A DNA stretch of 64,000 bases. Source: Motiliproteus sp047633175. Lineage in GTDB: Bacteria > Pseudomonadota > Gammaproteobacteria > Pseudomonadales > Balneatricaceae. A program made the position numbers and the translations under genes. Below the pieces are notes generated by a model. That model was not told the origin of the DNA. It saw only the letters and a list, made by a program, of their open reading frames with translations, and ran no database searches. Every line of letters starts with the position of its first letter. Position 1 is the first letter of the stretch. Of the stretch, positions 49,064 through 58,784 are shown piece by piece. The stretch covers positions 1-64,000 of the forward strand of contig JBLIEQ010000011.1 of assembly GCA_047633175.1 (NCBI GenBank). Reading direction: 5' to 3'.

Positions 49064-50259
49064 CTCGACACCAGTTGTGCATAGACCGGCAGAATGCGGG
49101 CAACCGAGGTCTCCCAGCTGCGCTTTTGCTCCACGTAGTCTCGCCCGGCCTGACGCAGAGCCGTCCATTTATCGGGCTGGCTAAGCAGATCTGTGGCGGT
49201 CCTGGCTAAGGCCAGGGGATCATTCGGCTTGAACAGGTAGCCGTTGTGACCCTGGCTAATCATTTCGCGGTGACCACCGATATCGGATGCGATCACCATG
49301 CCCTGGTTTGCCATGGCCTCTAACGGCTTTAACGGGGTGACGATCTCGGTCAGCAGGATCGATTCGCGTGGATAAATAAACAGGTCGATCAGGCTGTAAA
49401 ATTCACTGATCTGCTGGTGGGGCACCCGTCCGACGAAGGTGACATAGGGTGATAAACCTAGGCGTTCAGCCTGGTGTTTGAGCGCTTGTTCTTCTTGGCC
49501 TCCACCGACAAGCAGCAGATGAGCCTGGGGTAGCGTCTTGATGATTTCTGACAGGGCATCGAGCAGAATATGTAACCCCTCATAGCGGTAGAAGGAACCG
49601 ATAAAGCCCAATACTATTTTATTATCAAGACCATGTTTTTTGACGAGGGTAGGTGCTTTGATGGTTCTGGGGGCAAATGCCTGCAGATCGACGCCATTAT
49701 GGATGACAGTAATCTTATCCTGAGGGATCCCCCATTCCTGGATCCGATCTGCCAGCCCCTGGCAGATCGTGACAATATGATCTGCACTGCGGAGTGCCTT
49801 TTTTTCCAGCTTCTGACTGAGCAGGTAACGCAGGCTGCCTTCTTTGCAGGTACCATGACTGACGGCCGCATCTTCCCAGGAGGCGCGCATCTCGTAAACA
49901 AAAGGTATGCCTTTTTCTTGCGCCACCGTCGTCGCCGCCCAGGCATTAAGCGACGGTGAATGGGCATGCAGAATATCGGGTTTGATCTCATCGATGAGTC
50001 GGCGGAGCCGCTTTTTCAGGCCACTGACCACATCGTACTGCTGGAGCAGCGGTAGGCTGGCCAGCATTCCTTTGGGCGTGCGATAGAAACAATAGTCGTC
50101 TATCTCTTCGACAAGGCTAGTGCTGCCGTAATGCTTGCTGCTGGTCAGGTGCCAGGTCTCTATCCCGAGTTTGCGTTGTTCACGGAGGATCGCCAGGCTG
50201 CGAAAAGAGTAACCGCTGTGCAGTGGGATCGAATGATCAAATATATGCAGTACCCGCAT
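49060..50259 (-). CDS. glycosyltransferase, exosortase A-associated (TIGR04063-like)
   Basis: A 399-residue GT4 enzyme whose start 'MRVLHIFDHSIPLHSGYSFR' and 'SLAILREQRKLGIETWHLTS' are the hallmark of the third glycosyltransferase family tied to exosortase A. The donor half shows 'FIGSFYRYEGLHILLDAL', 'FIYPRESILLTEIVTPLKPL' and 'EAMANQGMVIASDIGGHREM'. The ATG is one base past the transglutaminase-like stop; six extra codons upstream are dropped because the family starts here. Confidence 0.93.
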   Translation of the reverse strand: MRVLHIFDHSIPLHSGYSFRSLAILREQRKLGIETWHLTSSKHYGSTSLVEEIDDYCFYRTPKGMLASLPLLQQYDVVSGLKKRLRRLIDEIKPDILHAHSPSLNAWAATTVAQEKGIPFVYEMRASWEDAAVSHGTCKEGSLRYLLSQKLEKKALRSADHIVTICQGLADRIQEWGIPQDKITVIHNGVDLQAFAPRTIKAPTLVKKHGLDNKIVLGFIGSFYRYEGLHILLDALSEIIKTLPQAHLLLVGGGQEEQALKHQAERLGLSPYVTFVGRVPHQQISEFYSLIDLFIYPRESILLTEIVTPLKPLEAMANQGMVIASDIGGHREMISQGHNGYLFKPNDPLALARTATDLLSQPDKWTALRQAGRDYVEQKRSWETSVARILPVYAQLVSR

Positions 50260-50260
50260 C

Positions 50261-51259
50261 TTAAATCCGCCTGGCATTGTTGCGTTTAATCCGGACCATC
50301 ACCGCGATAGCGGCCAGTAACAGCAGCAGTTCACTGGCAGCAATGCCATAGAGTTGGTATTTAAGACGCCGCATCTGGGCGATCAATTCGATGTTTTCGG
50401 GTAGTGCGATAATCCGGATCTCAGGATGCAGGCCGACGCCGATAGCCACCAGCTGTTCCAGTGATCGTGAAAGATGGCCTGCAGCTTTGATCAGCGGGTG
50501 CTGATCAAGACTCAGCGAATTGGTCCCCCACCACAGGTAGAACTGGTTGACCCCGCGCTGGTAATAATCAAGGGCGGTTTGGTCTGAACGCATCCCAAAC
50601 CGTCCTTGTTTGAGCCGATGTATGGAGAGGGCTTGTGGGGCCTGTGTCAGCTGTTGCCTGAACTCCTGTACCGAAAGCGGGATCTCGCTACCTGTAGTGG
50701 TGGCATAGAAGCCGTTGAAGACATCGACAAAAACCCATTTTTGCAGGTGGTTGCTGTAGAGCTCGCTGAAGGCATGCCCCCAGCCACCAAAGCCATCGAA
50801 TGACATGCCCCACTCTCTGGCGGGAATCTCGGCCGCGTAGGCCAGGGCATTGATGACCTGGATATAATCGGCGCAGTAGCCCTCGCCACTGCTGAGGATG
50901 CGCTGGAAAGCGTCCTGGGTATTGGTTTGCAACGCACCATCTTTGGGGCCTCTCGCCCTGAGATGTTCAACGATGCTGAGGATCTGCAGCCAATCGTTTT
51001 CCTGTTCCGGCAATTGCGCCAGCCACCGGGTCATCTGTTCTGGCACCGGTGCATCATTGCTCAAAAAGCTATGGGGTTGCTGATCGGGGAGCCAGGAGAA
51101 ATCACTCGCCTGGGAGTCACCGATTAATACCGCGTTGCGTAACCGGACGACCTCAGTGGTAGCCGGCGCGTCAGGTGCTGGCCACGCCAGAACCGTCAGC
51201 CAGATCAGCGGCAGTGTCATTAACACCAGCAATCCAATAACAACACGTCGTAAATTCAT
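50261..51259 (-). CDS. membrane-anchored transglutaminase-like protein
   Basis: A 332-residue protein with an N-terminal membrane span (about 6-26), a periplasmic domain and a C-terminal span (about 305-325). The domain has a papain-like Cys-His-Asp set: Cys129 in 'SGEGYCADYIQVINALAYAA', His162 in 'GWGHAFSELYSN' and Asp179 in 'KWVFVDVFNGFY', the pattern of bacterial transglutaminase-like proteases/ligases. It may crosslink, cleave or condense a peptide or glycan at the membrane. It is the only non-sugar enzyme in this part of the operon. No named family recognised. Confidence 0.78.
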   Translation of the reverse strand: MNLRRVVIGLLVLMTLPLIWLTVLAWPAPDAPATTEVVRLRNAVLIGDSQASDFSWLPDQQPHSFLSNDAPVPEQMTRWLAQLPEQENDWLQILSIVEHLRARGPKDGALQTNTQDAFQRILSSGEGYCADYIQVINALAYAAEIPAREWGMSFDGFGGWGHAFSELYSNHLQKWVFVDVFNGFYATTTGSEIPLSVQEFRQQLTQAPQALSIHRLKQGRFGMRSDQTALDYYQRGVNQFYLWWGTNSLSLDQHPLIKAAGHLSRSLEQLVAIGVGLHPEIRIIALPENIELIAQMRRLKYQLYGIAASELLLLLAAIAVMVRIKRNNARRI

Positions 51260-51262
51260 GTG

Positions 51263-52591
51263 CTACCAACTCAGTCCCTGATACTGCGCGGGCAGTGATC
51301 TGAGGTCTGGGAGGTTGATCAGGTCGAGGATCAGCTGGTCCGGGCGGCTGCAGTGAGCAAGCCGATCGATGGCGTAAGGATGGTGCTGACCGACGATAAT
51401 GATATCGGCTTGCTCAATCATGCTGTCCAGCTGTGAGGTCATCAGTTCGCCGATATGCGGAATGGTCTGCTCAATAAAACGTTTGTTAGCGCCCAGAAGA
51501 TGCGACAGGCTGACGTTCGGGTCGAAAATCGAAAGCTGCATCCCTTTACCGAGCAGCTGTTCGGCGAGCATAACCAGGGGGCTTTCGCGCAGGTCGTCGG
51601 TGCCGGGCTTGAAACTCAGACCGAGCATCGCGACCTTACGGCCACCGTTCTGCTCTTGCCGCGACAGTACTTTCTGCAGTGCCAGGTCGAGGTGCGCCTC
51701 ATTGGAACGCAGAACATGCGAGAGCATCGGGATCTCGATGTCATGGCGCTTGGCTTGGTATTGCATGGCGCGTAGGTCTTTGGGCAGGCAGGAGCCGCCA
51801 AAAGCAAAGCCGGGTTTAAGATACGCGGGGGAGATATTAAGCTGCTTGTCTTCGCATAACAGTCCCATCACCTGATGCGGATCAACTTCCATGCCCTCGC
51901 ATAAGCGGGCCACTTCGTTGGCAAAGGTGATTTTGAGGGCATGGAAGATATTGCAGAAATATTTCATCGTTTCTGCAGTCGCTATATTGGTTTCACGGTA
52001 CTCGCAGGGGAGATGTGCGTATAACTCTTTTAGCAGGCCGTGAGCGTCCGGGTTTGAGGCACCGATGATGGTGAAGGGGGGGTGGTAATAATCTTTGATC
52101 GAGCTGCCTTCGCGTAAGAACTCGGGCTGATAGCAGACGTCAAAGTCAATGCCATTACGCTTGCCAGAAATAGACTCGAGCATAGGTATTAAGGTTTTCT
52201 CAACGGTTCCGGGTATCAACGTCGAGCGGTATACCAGAATATGGTGCGCTTGTTTGTGCTTGAGAGCCACGCCGAGTTGCTCGGTCAGGCGCGTAATTGC
52301 TCCCTGGTTTTGATCGCCGTTACTGAGCGAGGGCGTACCTACACAGATAAAGCTGATGTCGGTGTGGTTGAACCCATACTCGACATCGTCGGTGACCTCG
52401 ACCAAATTCTGGTCGAGAGTCGCGGCGATCAACTCGGGCATGCCCGCCTCGATAACCGGGCTCTTACCCTGGCGGATCAGTTCGAGTTTTACGGGATCTA
52501 TATCGACACCGATCACGTGATGGCCATCCTTTGCCAGGCAGCCGAGCGAGACGGCTCCCACATAGCCCAGACCAAAGATACTTAATCTCAT
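51263..52591 (-). CDS. nucleotide-sugar dehydrogenase, GDP-mannose 6-dehydrogenase (AlgD)-like
   Basis: A 442-residue NAD-dependent four-electron dehydrogenase. 'LSIFGLGYVGAVSLGCLAKD' binds NAD. The catalytic Cys is in 'PGFAFGGSCLPKDLRAMQYQ', a form very close to AlgD, as are 'QPEFLREGSSIKDYYHPPFT' and 'LGLSFKPGTDDLRESPLVML'. It probably makes GDP-mannuronate, although UDP-glucose as substrate cannot be excluded. With wecB/wecC this gives the locus a second uronic-acid precursor. Its end overlaps the glycosyltransferase start context by four bases (ATGA). Confidence 0.88.
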   Translation of the reverse strand: MRLSIFGLGYVGAVSLGCLAKDGHHVIGVDIDPVKLELIRQGKSPVIEAGMPELIAATLDQNLVEVTDDVEYGFNHTDISFICVGTPSLSNGDQNQGAITRLTEQLGVALKHKQAHHILVYRSTLIPGTVEKTLIPMLESISGKRNGIDFDVCYQPEFLREGSSIKDYYHPPFTIIGASNPDAHGLLKELYAHLPCEYRETNIATAETMKYFCNIFHALKITFANEVARLCEGMEVDPHQVMGLLCEDKQLNISPAYLKPGFAFGGSCLPKDLRAMQYQAKRHDIEIPMLSHVLRSNEAHLDLALQKVLSRQEQNGGRKVAMLGLSFKPGTDDLRESPLVMLAEQLLGKGMQLSIFDPNVSLSHLLGANKRFIEQTIPHIGELMTSQLDSMIEQADIIIVGQHHPYAIDRLAHCSRPDQLILDLINLPDLRSLPAQYQGLSW

Positions 52592-53811
52592 AGAGCCGCT
52601 TCCTTAATTGTCGATGCAGTAGAGTATTGTTGCAGGCAGTCGCCGATGATTGACTCCAGTCGTTTCATCGAAGCGGGCCAGTAATGGTTGGATAACATCC
52701 GTACGCGTCCCAATGCGGCAAACTCTGCGCGTCTTGTCGAGTCGGTCATCAATGACCAGAGCGCATCGGCGTACTCGGTCGGGGTCTCGGCTATCAAGAA
52801 ATGTTGGTTTGCGACCGCGTCGATGCCGCCTGCGGCTTCATGGCTGCTCACCACCGGTACGCCCATCGCCATCGCTTCTAAAATCTTGTTCTGTGTGCCG
52901 CGGGCAATAGCAAGCGGGGCGACCATGGCAGCGGTGCGTTGAATATAGGGGCGCACATCATCAACAGAGCCGGTGACCGTGACTCCGGGCAGGCGATCCA
53001 GCGCCCAGATCTCTTTGCTGGGCTCGGCGCCGACGATAAAGAGTTTGGTGTCGGGGATACGCTGCTTGAGAAGCGGCAGCGTGTTGCGACAAAAATCTAG
53101 CATGCACAGTTGGTTGGGGTAGTAGTCCATGCGGCCTATAAACGAAATCGCATGGGGATCGTAATCCTGGCCGTCGGGTTTGAAAAATTCGCTGTCAACC
53201 CCGTTGGGAAACCAGTCGGTGGCAACGCCGGTATTATAGTCGTTGAGGGTTTGAAACTCGGTTTTTGTGGTACAGGTGCAGAGGTCGAACTTGCGCGCCA
53301 GGCGCTTCTCTTCACGTTCTAATTTTTTACCTTCAAGCCAGTAGCCCAGGCTTAACGGGAAAGGTTTGGAGTGGGTATAACTGAGCCACTTTTTCGAATC
53401 CATATCACCAAAGTCGAGAATCTTGGGAATACCTTCAATATCAGATACATATTGGGCCACGGATGAGCAGTGAACAAAGATAAGATCGAACGATTCTTGT
53501 TTCACGAGTTGATCGATATGGCGTTTGAGTTTGCTGGAATAAAAATAGCCCATCGAAGAGGGGGTTCTGAGGGGTAAGCGGGCAATCATTCGCAGGGTCT
53601 GAACCCGGTTATCGACCGTGGCCATAAAATGTTGGTGGCAGTGGGCCGCTATCCCTGCTGTTTCTTGGGCTTCAGTGTCGGAGCGCACCAGCGAGCAGAT
53701 CGACACTGTATGACCCGACGCGGTGAGATGGCTGATCATATTAAAGGGACGGATTTTGCCTCCGCGTTTGGGAGGAAAGGGGAAACGGTGACAAACATAC
53801 AGGATATTCAT
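52588..53811 (-). CDS. sugar transferase, PEP-CTERM/EpsH1-associated (TIGR03087-like)
   Basis: A 407-residue GT4-type enzyme. 'MNILYVCHRFPFPPKRGGKI' with 'RPFNMISHLTASGHTVSICS' is the N-terminal signature of the first exosortase-associated sugar transferase. 'ILDFGDMDSKKWLSYT' and 'SFIGRMDYYPNQLCMLDFC' are also typical, as is the donor-site 'RGTQNKILEAMAMGVPVVSS'. Its start overlaps the upstream asparagine synthase stop by one base (TAATG). Confidence 0.93.
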   Translation of the reverse strand: MNILYVCHRFPFPPKRGGKIRPFNMISHLTASGHTVSICSLVRSDTEAQETAGIAAHCHQHFMATVDNRVQTLRMIARLPLRTPSSMGYFYSSKLKRHIDQLVKQESFDLIFVHCSSVAQYVSDIEGIPKILDFGDMDSKKWLSYTHSKPFPLSLGYWLEGKKLEREEKRLARKFDLCTCTTKTEFQTLNDYNTGVATDWFPNGVDSEFFKPDGQDYDPHAISFIGRMDYYPNQLCMLDFCRNTLPLLKQRIPDTKLFIVGAEPSKEIWALDRLPGVTVTGSVDDVRPYIQRTAAMVAPLAIARGTQNKILEAMAMGVPVVSSHEAAGGIDAVANQHFLIAETPTEYADALWSLMTDSTRRAEFAALGRVRMLSNHYWPASMKRLESIIGDCLQQYSTASTIKEAAL

Positions 53812-55733
53812 TAAATGGCCTCTTTGATCTCATCACTGATGGAGTCGCTGGATGCTCCGTCCAGATACAACCTGCACCATATTTCCAGGTTCATCAGTGC
53901 TAACAAGTGGTCGGTATGGTCGGCCTGATTACGGTCATGTTGGTCGATAGTGCGTGCTATCGTCTTCCAGTTGAACAGACCCCTGGCTTCTACGGCCTGC
54001 TGGTTGAGCAAGGATCTACGCAACCCTGCCAGTTCTGATTTTAACCAGGCACCCATGGGTGCCCCAAACCCCCGTTTGGCACGGTGTATAATTGAATCTG
54101 GCAAGACCCCTTTGAGGCTCTGTTTCAGAACCGTCTTCAGCGCGCCCTTCGCGAGCAGTGTCTGTTCAGGAATCTGCAGTGCCAGGTCTACCAGTTCAAT
54201 ATCGAGCAGGGGTACCCGACACTCTAACGAGGTCGCCATGGTCATCTTGTCGGTCAGCATCAGCAGGTCGTCGGGTAGCTGGGATTGACGATCGACATCG
54301 AACATTCGCCACAATGATGGCGTGCCCTCGGTTTGCTGCATCAACTCGTTAACACGGGACTTATGTAGAGAGGGTTTTACCAGCAGCTGCTGCTGCAGTT
54401 CTTCAGAAAACACTTCCAGGTAGCTGTGATAGCGTTGGTTAAAGGGTTGCTCGGCACTGCCGACAAAGCTACGGGCAAGGCGCATGTAGTTCAGCCACTT
54501 GGAATGACGGTCAGCCGGGAGGCGCTTGGCTATAGGGGCTATCAGACCCCTGCGAATCCAGCCGGGAATTTTCTGATAGTTATTGATGTAGTGCTCGCCC
54601 TGATAACGGCGGTAGCCTGCAAAGAGTTCATCGCCACCCACCCCGGACAGGATCACGGTGACATCCTGGCGGGCGAACTCGGAGACCAGATAGGTAGTGA
54701 TAAAGGCACTATCGGCGATAGGTTCGTCCAGATGCCAGATCAGCTTAGGGATCAGCGCGACGATATCGGGGCGTACCATAATCTCGCGGTGGTTGGTGCC
54801 GAAGAGTTCCGCGACCTGACGCGCATAAGGTAGTTCGTTGTAAAACTGTCCGGCTTTGCCGGTATCGAACCCTATAGCATAGGTATTTACCGGGCCGGTG
54901 CTGTGCTTTGCCATCATCGCGACGACGGCACTGGAGTCGACGCCACCCGAGAGAAAGGCGCCTATAGGGACGTCACTGACCATCTGGCGTTTGACGGACT
55001 TCTCGACCTGGTCATGGACCTCATGAGCCCACTGCTGCGGTGTCTTGCTGCTGCTCTCATAGCGGGGTTGCCAATAGCAGTTGTGCGCAATTCTGCCCGA
55101 TTCTATAACCAGTGTGGAGGCGACTTCGAATTTATAGATTCCTTCGAACAGGGTTAGCGGCGCCGGTACATAACCCAGTTCAAGATAATGGGGGAGTGCC
55201 TGGTGGTTGAGCGCTGCGTTAAACATAGGCAGCGCCAGGATCGCCTTGGCTTCGGTGGAAAATGCCAAAAAGCCATCGGCCTGGGCGTAGTAGAGCGGCT
55301 TGATGCCCATTCGGTCACGGGCGATCAACACCCGATTACGCCGTTGGTCATGCAGGGCAAATGCAAACATGCCGTTAAGGTGGTTGACGCAATCATCGCC
55401 GTAGGCTTCATAGAGATGGAGGATCACTTCAACATCGGAGTCGGTCTTAAACTGGTGGCCGAGCTCTAGCAGTTGTTGGCGTAATTCACGGTAGTTGTAT
55501 ATCTCACCGTTACAGACCAGCTGCAGGCTCTCGTCTTCGTTGCTAATCGGTTGGTGGCCACCGGCCAGGTCGATGATCGACAAGCGGCGCATGCCGATAC
55601 CGACGCCGTTGGCAACATGCAGACCTGAATCATCGGGACCGCGATGGACGGTGATCGCACCCATCATCTCCAGATGCTGCGTTAATACAGGTTGAGTGCC
55701 GTTCAGGCTGACCAGACCGTGGATTCCACACAT
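53811..55733 (-). CDS. asparagine synthase-type amidotransferase, exosortase-associated, copy B
   Basis: A 640-residue glutamine-dependent enzyme. It begins MCGIHGLVSLNG, so the Cys2 nucleophile is intact; 'AITVHRGPDDSGLH', 'CNGEIYNYRELR' and 'FKTDSDVEVILHLYE' complete the glutaminase site. The synthetase half has 'GAFLSGGVDSSAVVAMMA' and 'LSGVGGDELFAGYRRY'; the residue before GGDE is Val, where copy A has Asp. It probably amidates a uronic acid or amino sugar of the polymer rather than aspartate. The ATG is one base after copy A's stop. Confidence 0.92.
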   Translation of the reverse strand: MCGIHGLVSLNGTQPVLTQHLEMMGAITVHRGPDDSGLHVANGVGIGMRRLSIIDLAGGHQPISNEDESLQLVCNGEIYNYRELRQQLLELGHQFKTDSDVEVILHLYEAYGDDCVNHLNGMFAFALHDQRRNRVLIARDRMGIKPLYYAQADGFLAFSTEAKAILALPMFNAALNHQALPHYLELGYVPAPLTLFEGIYKFEVASTLVIESGRIAHNCYWQPRYESSSKTPQQWAHEVHDQVEKSVKRQMVSDVPIGAFLSGGVDSSAVVAMMAKHSTGPVNTYAIGFDTGKAGQFYNELPYARQVAELFGTNHREIMVRPDIVALIPKLIWHLDEPIADSAFITTYLVSEFARQDVTVILSGVGGDELFAGYRRYQGEHYINNYQKIPGWIRRGLIAPIAKRLPADRHSKWLNYMRLARSFVGSAEQPFNQRYHSYLEVFSEELQQQLLVKPSLHKSRVNELMQQTEGTPSLWRMFDVDRQSQLPDDLLMLTDKMTMATSLECRVPLLDIELVDLALQIPEQTLLAKGALKTVLKQSLKGVLPDSIIHRAKRGFGAPMGAWLKSELAGLRRSLLNQQAVEARGLFNWKTIARTIDQHDRNQADHTDHLLALMNLEIWCRLYLDGASSDSISDEIKEAI

Positions 55734-55734
55734 C

Positions 55735-57627
55735 TTAGCGAGCCTCGTCCTTGGCCAGAAAACGTTCAAACATCAGCAGGCTCCATAACGAAGCACTGTT
55801 ATCCCGCGAGCCTGACAGATGGCTGCTGATGAGCCAGCGTAGAGTCTCAGGGTTAAAGAAGCCGCACTTAAGCATGCGCTCGCTGAGCAATGATTGTTGT
55901 AAACGATCTCGCAACGGACCCCGAAACCAGTCAGACAGAGGCACGGCAAAGCCCATCTTCTTACGGTACAGCACGCCATGGGGCAGATCGGCTATCAGCG
56001 AACGTTTGAATATCGCCTTGCCTTCCCCCTGCTCAATCAGTTGCTTGGGAGGAATGTTTGCGGCCCATTCGACAAAGTGATGATCGAGAATAGGTACTCG
56101 GACTTCCAGGCTGTGGGCCATTGACGCCCGGTCGACCTTGGTCAGGATGTCTCCTACCAGGTAGGTCTTCATGTCCAGATACTGTACGCGTGAAAGCGGG
56201 TGGTCAGAGGGTGCTCGTTCAGCGTGGCGACGGAATACTTCCAGGGTATTGTAGCCCTTCAACTCTTTTTTGAAGCTCTTGCTGAATAATCTATTACGCT
56301 CATCGCGGCGCAGGATCGACATACTGTTGAGGTAGCCTTCCACCCAGTCGTAAGACATCGATTGAAAGGTGGTCTTACCGCGGAGAACTTTGGGTGCCCA
56401 ATCGAGTTTCGGATAAAGTTTGCCCAGGGTGCCAAACAGGGGTTGGCGGAGCCAGAGCGGCAGTTTTTGGCGGATACTCTCTTCCTTGAGGTGCCAGTTA
56501 TAACGACGGTAACCGGCCAGCAACTCGTCACCGCCATCACCTGACAAGGCCACGGTGACCTGTTTTCTTGCCAATTCACAGACGCGATAGGTCGGCATGG
56601 CCGAGCTATCGGCGTAAGGCTCATCGTAAAGGTCGGCGAGTTTGTCGATCAGTTCAAAATCGTCGGCACCGACAACATCCACATGGTGGTTGGTGTGATA
56701 GCGCTCGGCGACCTGCTGGGCATATTCGGTTTCGTCAAAACTGTCGACATCAAAGCCTATTGAGCAGGTATTGACCGGCTCTGTTTGCAGCTTGGCCATT
56801 AACGCGACCACCGCCGAAGAGTCGACGCCGCCTGACAGGAAAGCACCCAGAGGGACTTCGGATATCAGCCGCACATCGACAGCGTCCTTGAGTCGCTTGA
56901 GCAGGGAGGCTGCCAGATCGGGTTCGTTGAGCGGCTGCTGGCCAAAGGGTATATCCCAATACTGACGTGGTTTTAGTGCTGCGTTGCCTTTTTCGACCAG
57001 CAGGGTATACCCGGGCTCGAGCTTATAAACACCCTGGTAGATCGTATTGGGGTCTGGGATATAGCCCAGGGTAAAATAATCTTCGACCGATTGGCCTTTG
57101 AGTTTCCGGGGGCAGTCGGAGTGCTGTGTTAATACTTTGAGTTCCGAACCAAAGATCAGCTCACCGCTGGCTAACAGAGAATAAAACAGGGGTTTAATTC
57201 CCAGCCGGTCACGGGCCATGAATAGCTGCTGCTTATCCTGATCCCAGACCGCAAAGGCGAACATACCGCGGAAGCGTTTGACGCAGTCAACGCCCCATTC
57301 TTCCCAGGCATGAACGATGGTTTCGGTATCGCTGCGGGTCTTGAACTGATGCCCCTTGCGGCTGAGCTCGGCAGCCAGTTCGGAAAAATTATAGATTTCG
57401 CCATTGAAAACCACGCAGACAGAGCCGGTTTCGTTGTATATAGGTTGATGGCCACCGGAGAGGTCGATGATTGACAGCCGTCGATGAGCCAATCCGATAC
57501 CTGCACCGAAATGGAAGCCGCCGTCATCGGGTCCCCGGTGTGACTGGACGTCGTTCATCCTTGCCAGCAGCTCGCGATCAATGTCGGCAGGCTGGTTACG
57601 GTTGAATATTCCGGCGATACCACACAT
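55735..57627 (-). CDS. asparagine synthase-type amidotransferase, exosortase-associated, copy A
   Basis: A 630-residue paralogue of the next gene. MCGIAGIFNRNQ gives Cys2; 'HRGPDDGGFHFGAG', 'FNGEIYNFSELAAELS' and 'FKTRSDTETIVHAWEEW' follow. The synthetase half shows 'GAFLSGGVDSSAVVALMA', 'LSGDGGDELLAGYRRY' and 'YLVGDILTKVDRASMAHSLE'. It matches the XrtA/PEP-CTERM amidotransferase type. Two intact, adjacent copies suggest two different acceptors or a heteromeric enzyme. It follows the glycosyltransferase by 11 bases. Confidence 0.94.
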   Translation of the reverse strand: MCGIAGIFNRNQPADIDRELLARMNDVQSHRGPDDGGFHFGAGIGLAHRRLSIIDLSGGHQPIYNETGSVCVVFNGEIYNFSELAAELSRKGHQFKTRSDTETIVHAWEEWGVDCVKRFRGMFAFAVWDQDKQQLFMARDRLGIKPLFYSLLASGELIFGSELKVLTQHSDCPRKLKGQSVEDYFTLGYIPDPNTIYQGVYKLEPGYTLLVEKGNAALKPRQYWDIPFGQQPLNEPDLAASLLKRLKDAVDVRLISEVPLGAFLSGGVDSSAVVALMAKLQTEPVNTCSIGFDVDSFDETEYAQQVAERYHTNHHVDVVGADDFELIDKLADLYDEPYADSSAMPTYRVCELARKQVTVALSGDGGDELLAGYRRYNWHLKEESIRQKLPLWLRQPLFGTLGKLYPKLDWAPKVLRGKTTFQSMSYDWVEGYLNSMSILRRDERNRLFSKSFKKELKGYNTLEVFRRHAERAPSDHPLSRVQYLDMKTYLVGDILTKVDRASMAHSLEVRVPILDHHFVEWAANIPPKQLIEQGEGKAIFKRSLIADLPHGVLYRKKMGFAVPLSDWFRGPLRDRLQQSLLSERMLKCGFFNPETLRWLISSHLSGSRDNSASLWSLLMFERFLAKDEAR

Positions 57628-57638
57628 AGCCTGAGATC

Positions 57639-58784
57639 CTAGAGTTTCTGCGGAGAAAGTTGAGGGGAAAACATCTGATATACCCTGTCGTATTGTTGGG
57701 TCATGCTATCGAGGCTGAACGCCTGTTCGGATAATTCACGGCTTGCTCGGCCATGCAGGAGCCGGATTTCGGGAGTATTGACATAAAGGTTCAGCGCGTT
57801 GACTAATTGGGATTCATCATTGTTTCCGATGATGATGCCATTTAGTTGATCATTAACGAGTTCTCTGGCTCCGCCGACATCGGTGCTGATGATGGGCAGG
57901 CCAGAGGCCATCGCTTCTAAAATAGTGTTGGAAATGCCCTCTGCTTTTGAGGATTGGACGTAAATATCCAATTCTTGCATGGCTTGGGGAATGTCATGGC
58001 GATTACCGGCGAGTGTGCAATGCTCGTTTAGCCCCAGCTCGTCAATGAGTGACTGTAGTTCATTGCGGCAGGATCCCTCTCCGATAATGACGAGCGCCAG
58101 CGCAGAGGGTGTTGAGACGTTCAGCGCAAGTAATCGGGCAAAGGCTCTGATTAACAGCTGTTGATTTTTGACTTCTGCAAGTCTGCCTACGGTCCCAATG
58201 GTGAGCATTTTTGGGGACTGAGTTCGTTGGTCAGGGCAGAACTTATCGACATCCACGCCGTTACATATCCGTGAAATACGTTGTACTTGTATATGGGTTT
58301 TATCAATCAGATACTTTTCTCCTTCACGGGAGAGCGTGATGTAGTGAGAAACCAGGGGGCTAAATAATTTACGGATGTTCGCTGGTTTTGAATCGCCTTT
58401 AGCAGCTTCCGAATCCCAGCCGTGTTCACCGTGAATACGGTGCTTGATGCCGCCAAACCAAGCTGCTAACTGACACTCCAGAGTGCAGAGGTTGCGTGTA
58501 TGAACAATATCAGGCCGCAGCTGTTTTAGTAGCCGCCATAGTTTGACTAGGTAGCCCAAGTCTTTGCCGGGGCGCTTGTCGAGACGATAAATTTGCACCT
58601 TAGCTTGATCGATACGGTCAAAAAAAATCGGGTTGTAACCCGTCAGGCAGATGATACTGTGCCGGTATCGACTACTAGGGAGTCGGTTGAGGATATTAAC
58701 GACACCATTTTCGAGTCCGCCGACGTCAAAATTTAATACGATATGGGCGATATGAATCAATGCTAGACAATCCCTGTAATACAT
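57639..58784 (-). CDS. sugar transferase, PEP-CTERM/EpsH1-associated (TIGR03088-like)
   Basis: A 381-residue GT4 enzyme, first gene of the 13-gene operon. 'LIHIAHIVLNFDVGGLENGV' with 'VNILNRLPSSRYRHSIICLT' is the signature of the second exosortase-associated sugar transferase. 'LTIGTVGRLAEVKNQQLLIR' and 'SSKAEGISNTILEAMASGLP' form the donor site. Two starts are possible: the ATG used (AGGG seven bases upstream) or a TTG eight codons later (58760) that begins directly at the conserved block. Confidence 0.92.
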   Translation of the reverse strand: MYYRDCLALIHIAHIVLNFDVGGLENGVVNILNRLPSSRYRHSIICLTGYNPIFFDRIDQAKVQIYRLDKRPGKDLGYLVKLWRLLKQLRPDIVHTRNLCTLECQLAAWFGGIKHRIHGEHGWDSEAAKGDSKPANIRKLFSPLVSHYITLSREGEKYLIDKTHIQVQRISRICNGVDVDKFCPDQRTQSPKMLTIGTVGRLAEVKNQQLLIRAFARLLALNVSTPSALALVIIGEGSCRNELQSLIDELGLNEHCTLAGNRHDIPQAMQELDIYVQSSKAEGISNTILEAMASGLPIISTDVGGARELVNDQLNGIIIGNNDESQLVNALNLYVNTPEIRLLHGRASRELSEQAFSLDSMTQQYDRVYQMFSPQLSPQKL

